A DNA stretch of 13,735 bases from Porphyromonadaceae bacterium UBA7042 (GTDB taxonomy: Bacteria > Bacteroidota > Bacteroidia > Bacteroidales > Muribaculaceae): assembly GCA_002494015.1 (NCBI GenBank), contig DLAR01000079.1:1-13735 (forward strand), written 5' to 3'. The notes under the pieces are model-generated. The model did not search any database, was not told where the DNA came from, and was given only the letters and a program-made list of their open reading frames with translations. Both the position numbers and the translations under genes were made by a program. Each line of letters opens with the position of its first letter. Within the stretch, counting starts at the first letter, position 1. Below are positions 6,948 to 12,065 of this stretch, in pieces.

Positions 6948-7130
6948 ATTTCATAGTTTATCGTCCGTCACAGAACCGTTAACGGATTCTATAATTCGGG
7001 CGGAAACCTCCTACGGGGACGGCCACGGAAACGGGGCCGCTACGATGTAATAGCCTGATCGGCAAGCAGTGTTTCCGCAGCCGCCATCCCACGAGATGCC
7101 GGCAACCGTTTTTGACTCCGGGTCTGTGAT
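6948..7130 (+). ncRNA. Candidate structured RNA, about 180 nt, class unknown
   Basis: The transcript expected from the promoter at 6911-6941 can fold into a closed structure. Bases 6968-6978 pair with 7119-7129 (10 of 11 pairs). Bases 7000-7007 pair with 7071-7078 (8 perfect pairs), with an inner hairpin 7020-7024/7035-7039. A further hairpin pairs 7080-7087 with 7096-7103 (7 of 8). T5 at 7109-7113 follows that last hairpin. A competing stem, 7122-7126 with 7138-7142, would break the closing helix. No open frame of useful length lies here. I see none of the signatures I know for RNase P RNA, tmRNA, SRP RNA or the common riboswitches. It could be a trans-acting RNA or a long leader of the HTH gene. 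Confidence 0.5.
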
Positions 7131-7394
7131 TCCCTGCCAGACAGTCATTTGAGGCATTCGTGTTTCAGATTAACATAGTCAAGATAGAATAAAAAGTTAT
7201 TGCTTTAGACCCCGTTAGAACAACCAATTAACCGACATATCGCAACCGCTCGTCAGGGACTACGCTCCCGATGCATTTGCCGCGTCAGGCAAATGCCACG
7301 CTTGGATATTTATCGTTATTTCACGGGTCTTTATTCTATTTCTTCTTGTTGATCGTGCAACTGCCCGTTGCACCGCCTCCCGCCCCCCCACGAA
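7131..7394. other. Non-coding stretch before the HTH gene, with three inverted repeats
   Basis: No convincing frame or promoter is visible. It contains a perfect 9-bp hairpin GCATTTGCC/GGCAAATGC (7273-7281/7288-7296), a 7-bp palindromic pair GTGCAAC/GTTGCAC (7355-7361/7367-7373) that ends 21 bp before the HTH start, and a long-range pair ATAGAATAAA/TTTATTCTAT (7184-7193/7330-7339) framing the first hairpin. These may be operator or mRNA leader elements of the regulator. Confidence 0.5.
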
Positions 7395-7643
7395 GTGAGA
7401 CACATAGGCAAAGCAATCAAAGAAGTTTTTGACCGCCAGCCGCGCAGTTGCACGGCCACATGGTTTGCCCGGCAGATTAACTGTCACCGGGCCAATGTCT
7501 ATGACATCTTCTCGCGTCCATCCATTGACTGCGAGCTGCTTGCCCGCATCTCCACCGCCCTTAACCACAATTTTTTCCACGATCTCGCCGACGACATGCA
7601 GCGCGAGACCGACTCTGCCGGCCATCCCCCGCCATCGGGATAG
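7395..7643 (+). CDS. Small helix-turn-helix DNA-binding protein (XRE-like)
   Basis: An 82-aa protein, short even for its class. HIGKAIKEVF near 3-12 is the first helix. TWFARQIN (22-29) and HRANVYDIFSR (31-41) form the helix-turn-helix, and SIDCELLARISTALNHNFF (43-61) is the usual closing helix pair. This matches the compact Bacteroidetes XRE-like regulators that bind palindromic operators as dimers. The GTG at 7395 is chosen as start because homology-like sequence begins at HIGKAIKE; an in-frame TTG at 7368 would add a Pro-rich peptide unlike the family. Palindromes lie on both sides, upstream at 7355-7373 and downstream at 7669-7738, and the promoter of the following gene block is 104 bp past its stop. 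It may therefore regulate itself and that block. Confidence 0.75.
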   Translation: MRHIGKAIKEVFDRQPRSCTATWFARQINCHRANVYDIFSRPSIDCELLARISTALNHNFFHDLADDMQRETDSAGHPPPSG

Positions 7644-7668
7644 CCGACAAAAGTATCTGATAAAATAC

Positions 7669-7738
7669 GACACTTTGTGTCAGAATACACTACAGCAAGT
7701 CTAAAATCATCCTACAGGGTTTCGGCGATTTTTAGACT
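7669..7738. promoter_or_regulatory. Two palindromes between the HTH gene and the next promoter, candidate operators
   Basis: GACAC-TTT-GTGTC at 7669-7681 is a perfect palindrome with a 3-bp centre. AGTCTAAAA (7698-7706) and TTTTAGACT (7730-7738) form a perfect 9-bp inverted repeat, extendable by TC/GA with one bulged base. The second ends 9 bp before the -7 element of the next promoter and so overlaps the -33 region. A repressor bound here would block transcription. It could alternatively be a weak hairpin ending the HTH transcript, but no T tract follows. Confidence 0.45.
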
Positions 7739-7747
7739 CCATCTAAG

Positions 7748-7755
7748 TAACTTTG
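7748..7755 (+). promoter_or_regulatory. Promoter -7 element of the block starting at 7794
   Basis: TAACTTTG matches the -7 consensus TAnnTTTG and is followed by GCAAAT. No TTTG is found at the proper distance upstream; the region is occupied by the inverted repeat at 7698-7738, as expected for a regulated promoter. The start would be near 7762, with an A/T-rich leader of about 32 nt. Confidence 0.5.
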
Positions 7756-7793
7756 CAAATAATCATTTTTTTAACTCATAAATCTATTACACA

Positions 7794-8180
7794 ATGGCAA
7801 AAAAATCTGCAATTTCTGGAGAATACATTATTACAGTAGAAGACTCAGGCACAGTGCGCGTGTGCAAAATCTATGACAACGTGAAGGCATCTCTCCGCGA
7901 GTGCGCCGAAGCCAAAGGTTTTGAATATGACCCCAATTGGACAACACAGCAATTCGGTTCCAAGCTGATTAAGGCATTCGGCGAAGGCAAGGTGGCCGAA
8001 ATCGGCGAATACACTATCGTAAAGCGTGACTGCGGCTCGATTGAGTCATATCGCACTTATGCCAACACCCTCGGCGCACTCCGCGAAATCGCCGCCCAAG
8101 TGGGTTTCACCATCAATGAGAAATCCAACACCCGCCAGAACGGCTCAAAACTCGTCGATTTCATTAACGGAAGCAAGTAA
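7794..8180 (+). CDS. Protein of two tandem copies of a 58-aa domain, function unknown
   Basis: A 128-aa protein made almost entirely of an internal duplication: residues 9-66 and 71-128 align without a gap at an offset of 62. Shared positions include GEY, I13/75, D17/79, G19/81, Y27/89, N29/91, LRE (34-36/96-98), A38/100, GF (42-43/104-105), T51/113, Q53/115 and GSKL (55-58/117-120), about 20 identities in the first 50 positions. The pattern suggests two or three beta strands followed by a helix, then a second helix starting around GSKL. No signal peptide or membrane segment is seen, so it is likely cytosolic. It is the first gene after the promoter at 7748 and is followed 15 bp later by the next gene. 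I do not recognise the domain; a nucleic-acid-binding or oligomerising role is possible but unproven. Confidence 0.8.
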   Translation: MAKKSAISGEYIITVEDSGTVRVCKIYDNVKASLRECAEAKGFEYDPNWTTQQFGSKLIKAFGEGKVAEIGEYTIVKRDCGSIESYRTYANTLGALREIAAQVGFTINEKSNTRQNGSKLVDFINGSK

Positions 8181-8195
8181 AACAGCAACGACTAT

Positions 8196-8648
8196 ATGAA
8201 CCAGACCGACATTGATAAGATTCACAAGTTGATTTCTGCGCTGAACAGCAGAATCGATGATCTTGAGGCTAAAATCAGCAAGATCGACTCGGCAAGCTCA
8301 AAATCAGCTCCGGCAAGAGATGTAGAGGAGATTGTCGCAACAAAGGAGACCTCGTCCTATAATTATTATTATAAAACGAACAAGGGACGTGTCGTTGGGC
8401 ATACATGGTCGTGGTTCCCTTCTAGGAGCGACTATCTTGCTAAATTAAAAAATGTTCTGATTGAAATCGGAGAGGAAGATCTGCTTAAAGGGACCGACGA
8501 GGCTGCTATTATGGAATGTGTGGCACGCCTACGGGCAAAAATGGGTGCCACCACACAATATGGAGTCTTTCTCCCCAACGGCATTACTCTTTGGACAGAC
8601 GGCAGGCTTTGTAGTGTTTCACCCACCAACAAAAATATTAAATTCTGA
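8196..8648 (+). CDS. Coiled-coil protein with a conserved-looking C-terminal domain, function unknown
   Basis: A 150-aa protein. Residues 4-31 have a clear heptad pattern of Ile/Leu (IDKIHKLISALNSRIDDLEAK) and should form a coiled coil. A Ser/Ala/Glu linker follows, then a globular part with YNYYYKTNKGRVVGHTWSWF near 55-74, a helical middle and a short C-terminal beta segment (YGVFLPNGITLW near 122-133). No membrane segment is seen. Its stop overlaps the start of the next gene by one base (TGATG at 8646-8650), so the two are translationally coupled and probably work together. The G/C content of the middle of this gene is about 40 %, lower than that of its downstream neighbour. No family recognised. 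Confidence 0.75.
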   Translation: MNQTDIDKIHKLISALNSRIDDLEAKISKIDSASSKSAPARDVEEIVATKETSSYNYYYKTNKGRVVGHTWSWFPSRSDYLAKLKNVLIEIGEEDLLKGTDEAAIMECVARLRAKMGATTQYGVFLPNGITLWTDGRLCSVSPTNKNIKF

Positions 8649-9454
8649 TGTCTCTGACCCTTGCCGATATAGAGGAACTGCGCAGGATTCGCGACGCGGC
8701 GCGCGGTGTGGAGCTGACCGAGACTCCGGCCGACACCGCCGCGGAGCATGGCGACAGCGGTGTTGCCGGGCAGGAAGCCTGCCACGGCAACACCGACCCG
8801 GGACTCGCCAAGACACTGCGGGATGACATTCTTGCATTCATCTCGCAGCAGACTGAGCTGATGTTCAACGAGCTTGACTTTCAGATACAGTTAGCGCTGT
8901 ACCTGAGGTCGTCGGGACATTATGACGATGTCGACGTGGAATATTCGCTCCCCAAGGACATTATGCCCGACTATGACTGGGACAGCAATCTGCGCATTGA
9001 CCTTGTCGTGAGCCGGGACGGAAAATATTGCCCTGTCGAGCTGAAATATCCCACCTGCAAAGTCACCAAGGCCATCAGCCGTTTCGGCAAGCACATACCC
9101 GAGGCAGTCGTGATGAAAAACCAAGGCGCGCAAGACATCGTCCGCTACAACTTCTGGAAAGATGTGCGCCGCATCGAGGTTCTGAACAGCCGGTTTGACA
9201 CGGTCGAGGGCGGCATAGCGGTAATCATGACCAACGATTCAAGCTACGTCCGCCCCGTCAGGCCCGATTCAAGCTGCGCGCCCGTCTCGACCTCCGAAGG
9301 GAATGTTGTGGGTCCCGGAACAGTCGACTGGCAGAACATGCCGACAGTGCGGGAAAATCATCCCCCGTTCACCCTCAACGGCAGCTACACCGCCCGCTGG
9401 CATCAGGCTACAATCGACGGAATCGATTTCAACTACATGATAATCGAAATCTGA
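8648..9454 (+). CDS. PD-(D/E)XK nuclease-like protein
   Basis: A 268-aa protein. Residues 1-60 are a poorly ordered N-terminal part. From about 70 the pattern of a PD-(D/E)XK fold appears: an acidic helix with Glu75 (FNELDFQIQLALYL), a strand with Asp118 (LRIDLVV), then VELKY with Glu131-x-Lys133. A helix after it (KNQGAQDIVRYNFWKDV, 157-173) places Gln159/Gln162 and Arg166 where many members have supporting residues. Metal-dependent DNA or RNA cleavage is the expected activity if the site is intact, but the fold also occurs in non-catalytic proteins. The end (200-268) has no motif I can name. It is coupled by a one-base overlap to the coiled-coil gene before it. Confidence 0.65.
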   Translation: MSLTLADIEELRRIRDAARGVELTETPADTAAEHGDSGVAGQEACHGNTDPGLAKTLRDDILAFISQQTELMFNELDFQIQLALYLRSSGHYDDVDVEYSLPKDIMPDYDWDSNLRIDLVVSRDGKYCPVELKYPTCKVTKAISRFGKHIPEAVVMKNQGAQDIVRYNFWKDVRRIEVLNSRFDTVEGGIAVIMTNDSSYVRPVRPDSSCAPVSTSEGNVVGPGTVDWQNMPTVRENHPPFTLNGSYTARWHQATIDGIDFNYMIIEI

Positions 9455-9460
9455 AATTTT

Positions 9461-9486
9461 TTTATTTGAAATCTTTTATTTGAAAT
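9461..9486. repeat. Direct repeat TTTATTTGAAAT x2
   Basis: The 12-mer occurs at 9461-9472 and 9475-9486 (period 14, twice seven) in the 41-bp gap between the nuclease-like gene and the basic protein gene. It is very A/T-rich and may work as a leader for ribosome loading; no promoter consensus is seen. Confidence 0.6.
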
Positions 9487-9495
9487 TTTTATAAC

Positions 9496-9750
9496 ATGGC
9501 AGTAAAGAAAACCGCGTCGGGAAAAGTAGACCGCCGCACCAAGGAGGGCAAGGAAATTGCCGCCCGCATGGCCAAGGCCCGTGCCGCCCGCGCCGGAGCC
9601 GCCAAGAAAACCCAGTCGACGCTCAAGAAGACCAAGAGCGGAAAAGTGGACAAGCGCACCAAAGAGGGCAAAGCCATCTGCGAGCGCATGGCCAAGGCCC
9701 GCAAAGCACAGAACTCACTTGCTAACCGTCTAAAACGTCTTTTCCGATGA
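9496..9750 (+). CDS. Small Lys/Arg/Ala-rich protein with an internal duplication
   Basis: An 84-aa, strongly basic protein. Residues 4-30 and 44-70 are near-copies (offset 40) of the motif KKTxSGKVDxRTKEGKxIxxRMAKAR, with more than 20 identical positions out of 27. The coding DNA is repetitive too (9505-9585 and 9625-9705). Its tail is RLKRLFR. The composition recalls histone-H1-like or other nucleic-acid-binding tails, but the repeated SGKVD-RTKEGK unit is more specific than simple low complexity. It could bind DNA, RNA or acidic proteins, for example the very acidic C-terminus (EDDED) of the TerB-like neighbour. It overlaps that gene by four bases (ATGA), so both should be made in a fixed ratio. 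Confidence 0.75.
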   Translation: MAVKKTASGKVDRRTKEGKEIAARMAKARAARAGAAKKTQSTLKKTKSGKVDKRTKEGKAICERMAKARKAQNSLANRLKRLFR

Positions 9751-10172
9751 ATACAGCACCCAATACCATCGCCTCGCTGCTCGCCGCATGCATCTGGGCC
9801 GACGGCGAATATGCCGAAGTTGAACGCATCACCGCCGAGGAAATCGCCGAGGCTTTTGAAATTCCCGCAAAGGATTTCCACAAGTACATGACTGCCGCAA
9901 TGGTCGAGGTCCAGAACCTCACCCCCGAGGCTGCCACGACCTACGCCGTCAAACATGCCGCCAAGGTCGACCCCGAGGAAACCGGCGAAGTGTTCCAGTC
10001 ACTGATGCAGATGATGCTCTGTGACGGCGTCCTGACCGCAGGCGAGGTTTCCAACCTCCTCGCGATGGCCGAGGCTCTCGACATTGACCGCGAGACCGCC
10101 ATCCTCATGCTCTGCGACATGGTCAAGACCGAGCCCGAGCTGGAAGTGTCATTTGAAGATGACGAAGATTAA
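9747..10172 (+). CDS. TerB-like (tellurite-resistance/co-chaperone fold) protein
   Basis: A 141-aa all-helical protein with the two characteristic TerB half-repeats: IWADGEYAEVE near 16-26 and MLCDGVLTAGE near 90-100. Each is an Asp-Gly turn with following acidic residues that in TerB proteins binds a divalent metal; each is followed by a Leu/Ala-rich helix. The C-terminus is acidic (EVSFEDDED). TerB domains occur in tellurite-resistance operons and in many gene clusters thought to sense membrane stress or phage, where they act as adaptors near the membrane. Tellurite resistance itself cannot be inferred without TerC/D/E. The ATG at 9747 lies inside the stop region of the preceding gene (four-base overlap). 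Confidence 0.72.
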   Translation: MNTAPNTIASLLAACIWADGEYAEVERITAEEIAEAFEIPAKDFHKYMTAAMVEVQNLTPEAATTYAVKHAAKVDPEETGEVFQSLMQMMLCDGVLTAGEVSNLLAMAEALDIDRETAILMLCDMVKTEPELEVSFEDDED

Positions 10173-10177
10173 TCAAG

Positions 10178-10244
10178 AGTGAAAGGTGAAGGGTGAAAAG
10201 TGAAGATAACAGACTTTTCACCCCTCCACCATTCACCATTCACT
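10178..10244. repeat. Heptamer array and long inverted repeat between two genes
   Basis: Four 7-bp units of type RGTGAAR run from 10178 to 10205 (AGTGAAA, GGTGAAG, GGTGAAA, AGTGAAG), and inverted units lie at 10213-10244. Together they form a long hairpin: GGGTGAAAAGT (10191-10201) pairs perfectly with 10213-10223 around an 11-nt loop, with further pairing of 10185-10190 to 10232-10237 and 10178-10183 to 10239-10244. It ends 7 bp before the next start codon (10252), preceded by A6, so it may act on translation or mRNA stability rather than as a terminator. Confidence 0.75.
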
Positions 10245-10251
10245 AAAAAAC

Positions 10252-11160
10252 ATGAATAAAGTCAGAGTTTACGGAAAAGCGCAGAACCGCACAGCACTCG
10301 GCATCGCACATGCCTACACCGTCATGTATCCCCATGCCACCCTCGCCGACCTGCGCAAGGCGTTCCCCAACAGCATCTGCCCCGACAGCGGCGTGAAGGA
10401 ACTGTTCCTCCCCTTGGCCGAGGCCGAGACCTTCAACACAAAGATGAGCCTCTATTTCGCCAAACCCGACGAGGTGCTCACCCTCGGCGACGGATCGCAG
10501 GTTGCGCTTGCCCAAGTGTGGAGCAAGCCGTCGTTTGAACGCATGGTGGAACAGGGCAAACTCTATGATGTCGAAGTAGCCGAATTTGAAAAAACCGCCC
10601 ATCCGGGACAACGCGGCGGCTACCGTCTCGAATATCTCAACGGCTACGTCCCCCCGGTGCCCGAGAAGAAAAAGAGCCTTGCGTGGCTGTGGATACTCCT
10701 CGGCCTCATCGCCGTCGGCGCAATCATCTTCCTGAGCATGCCCCGAGGGGAAAAAGTAGTGGAAGTGGAAAAAATCGTCGAGAAAGAGGTCATCGTCCGC
10801 GACACTGTCTATGTGCAGCAGATTGAGGCCATTGAAAAGGATTTCAACTCGGCACAGTTTGAAAAAGGACAGGCCCAGCTCAACGACGATGCCAAGCTGG
10901 CGCTTCACGACTTGGCCAAAGTGCTGAAACAGAACGACGCCCTGCGCCTGCGCATCGAGGGTCACACCTCGGCCGAAGGCGATGCCGCCGTCAATCAGAA
11001 ACTCTCGGAAGACCGCGCCCGGGCAGCTGTCGACTTCCTCGTGAACAAGGAAGGTATCGACGCGTCCCGCCTTGAGGCCGTTGGCAAAGGCTCGTCGGAA
11101 CCCATCGACCCCGCCACTCCCGAGGCCAACCGCCGCACCCAATTTGTAATCCTCGATTAA
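10252..11160 (+). CDS. Inner-membrane protein with cytosolic N-domain and periplasmic OmpA peptidoglycan-binding domain
   Basis: A 302-aa protein with three parts. Residues 1-125 form a globular domain of unknown type. A Pro linker and KKK (139-141) precede one membrane helix (about 142-162, WLWILLGLIAVGAIIF). A Val/Glu/Lys stalk (168-182) then leads to an OmpA-like domain at 197-302, with GHTSAEGD near 237-244, N248, LSEDRARAAVDFL near 251-263, GIDASRLEAVGKG near 268-280 and NRRTQF near 293-298. By the positive-inside rule the N-domain is cytosolic and the OmpA domain periplasmic, where it should hold peptidoglycan. The usual Asp of GHTD is Ser here. The layout suits a sensor or anchor linking the cell wall to cytosolic partners such as the TerB-like protein encoded just upstream. 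Confidence 0.82.
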   Translation: MNKVRVYGKAQNRTALGIAHAYTVMYPHATLADLRKAFPNSICPDSGVKELFLPLAEAETFNTKMSLYFAKPDEVLTLGDGSQVALAQVWSKPSFERMVEQGKLYDVEVAEFEKTAHPGQRGGYRLEYLNGYVPPVPEKKKSLAWLWILLGLIAVGAIIFLSMPRGEKVVEVEKIVEKEVIVRDTVYVQQIEAIEKDFNSAQFEKGQAQLNDDAKLALHDLAKVLKQNDALRLRIEGHTSAEGDAAVNQKLSEDRARAAVDFLVNKEGIDASRLEAVGKGSSEPIDPATPEANRRTQFVILD

Positions 11161-11177
11161 CCCTATAACATAATATT

Positions 11178-11489
11178 ATGGCAGAATTAAGAATCGACAG
11201 CCGCATGAAGGTAAAGACCCTCAAGGCTAACTTCAAGAAAGCATTCGGCGCAACACTGCGCGTGTACACAACATCAGCCTGCAAGGCCAAGGCCGACGAC
11301 GATGCGACCCTCGGGCAGCTCATGGGCGGAGCCAAGGGCGGCGAGGCCACTTTCGGCAGCAACCTGCGCGTGGGCAACTTTGAAAAGAAACTCAACGAGA
11401 TGTATGGCATCGGCGTTCAGGTAGCCAATCCTGCCGACACCAAGCTCAGCGACAACGACATCACCCTCGCCGCAGCCGGCAAGGAATAA
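11178..11489 (+). CDS. Small conserved-looking protein of unknown function
   Basis: A 103-aa soluble protein starting MAELRIDSRMKVKTLK, with FKKAFGATLRVY (19-30), a flexible Lys/Ala/Asp part, then LRVGNFEKKLNEMYGIGVQVA (63-83) and DNDITLAAAGK (92-102). An alternating strand-helix-strand pattern is likely. A weak likeness to the N-terminal domain of the upstream OmpA-type protein is visible (TL-x-L/F-x-K-A-F, then FE...G-x-x-V-x-V), so both may share a fold. It follows that gene after 17 bp and is closed by a strong terminator. No signal peptide, no catalytic motif, and I cannot name a family with confidence. Confidence 0.7.
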   Translation: MAELRIDSRMKVKTLKANFKKAFGATLRVYTTSACKAKADDDATLGQLMGGAKGGEATFGSNLRVGNFEKKLNEMYGIGVQVANPADTKLSDNDITLAAAGKE

Positions 11490-11504
11490 TTTACCAATCC
11501 TTAA

Positions 11505-11557
11505 CCGGGGGGCACATTAAGAAAAACACTCTCTTTAACGTGCCTCCCGGTATTTTT
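11505..11557 (+). terminator. Strong intrinsic terminator
   Basis: Bases 11505-11520 pair with 11535-11550: CCGGG/CCCGG, one G-U, GGCAC/GTGCC, one mismatch, then TTAA/TTAA. TATTTTT (11551-11557) follows. It ends the transcript after the 103-aa gene; some read-through is probably needed for the following genes, since no promoter is visible before 11578. Confidence 0.85.
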
Positions 11558-11577
11558 CACCACCAACAACTTCAGAA

Positions 11578-11799
11578 ATGGCACTATCCGAAGCAACAAA
11601 ACGTAACATCGAAAACCTCAAAGGCATCATCGAGGCACTACAGCGTGACATCGAAGCCTACAACCGCACCATTAAGGCCAACAATGCCCGTCAGGGAAGC
11701 AAATCGGCCGGCGAACATGCAAAAAATATGAAAAAAATCGCCCAAGAGAAGATAAAAGACTACCGCGCCAGAATCGCCGCCATGCGCAAAAACGGCTAA
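11578..11799 (+). CDS. Short coiled-coil protein
   Basis: A 73-aa protein that is almost wholly helical and rich in Lys, Ala, Glu and Ile: residues 5-36 (EATKRNIENLKGIIEALQ and following) and 46-70 form two helices separated by a Gly/Ser turn (QGSKSAGEH), suggesting a helical hairpin. It has no signal peptide and no enzymatic motif. It lies 20 bp after the terminator and 86 bp before the next small gene. It may be a structural or adaptor protein of this block. A clean start and stop, biased codon use and the neighbouring co-directional genes support it as real. Confidence 0.65.
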   Translation: MALSEATKRNIENLKGIIEALQRDIEAYNRTIKANNARQGSKSAGEHAKNMKKIAQEKIKDYRARIAAMRKNG

Positions 11800-11817
11800 A
11801 ACGGTAGAAAACATGCA

Positions 11818-11847
11818 CCCCGCCGGGGGCCGCCACGCTGACCCCCG
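11818..11847 (+). other. Mutually exclusive G/C hairpins in the gap before the small basic gene
   Basis: CCCC (11818-11821) can pair with GGGG (11825-11828), or alternatively CGGGGG (11824-11829) can pair with CCCCCG (11842-11847). Both cannot form together. No T tract follows, so this is more likely a leader structure than a terminator. Confidence 0.35.
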
Positions 11848-11885
11848 TGTGGAAGACACTGGCAACCCAAAACCAATCATTATTT

Positions 11886-12056
11886 ATGAAAATTCCCGGT
11901 TTATCATTTTCATGGAAACGCGCCCTCGGCATAACAAAGGTCAAGCAGAAGGTCGCCCGGGCAACCGACATACCCACAACCCGGGGCGGCATAGAACGGA
12001 AAGTAGGCAAGATGCTGATTGACGCGGTATTTGGCAAACGAAAGCGCAAACGATAA
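11886..12056 (+). CDS. Small, very basic protein (56 aa)
   Basis: Starts at ATG 11886 (MKIPGLSFSWKRALGITKVK) and ends KRKRKR. About a third of the residues are Lys or Arg. The middle has IPTTRGGIERKVGKML. The sequence looks specific rather than random and resembles short Bacteroidetes proteins with a SFSWKRALG start that I remember only vaguely. The strong positive charge suggests binding to nucleic acid, ribosome or acidic membrane surface. An in-frame GTG at 11847 would add 13 residues but falls inside a hairpin and is less likely. The ion-channel gene starts 9 bp after its stop, so the two are probably co-translated. Confidence 0.55.
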   Translation: MKIPGLSFSWKRALGITKVKQKVARATDIPTTRGGIERKVGKMLIDAVFGKRKRKR

Positions 12057-12065
12057 TCCCCCTTT

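Noticed and set aside
6948..7130. RNase P RNA, tmRNA, SRP RNA, 6S RNA or a common riboswitch
   Set aside because: The conserved blocks I know for the first three and for TPP, cobalamin and similar switches are absent. The several internal hairpins do not fit the single large bubble of 6S RNA, although a divergent 6S cannot be fully ruled out by eye.
7260..7673. Minus-strand frame of 137 codons opposite the HTH gene
   Set aside because: No recognisable motif, while the plus-strand frame encodes a complete helix-turn-helix; it also runs across the palindromic control region.
9747..10172. Calling the TerB-like gene a tellurite-resistance determinant
   Set aside because: No TerC, TerD, TerA or TerE partners are visible in the window; the fold alone does not show tellurite resistance.
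10243..11142. Minus-strand frame of 299 codons opposite the OmpA-type gene
   Set aside because: Composition is Phe/Gly/His-rich and featureless, while the plus-strand product has a clear membrane helix and OmpA motifs.
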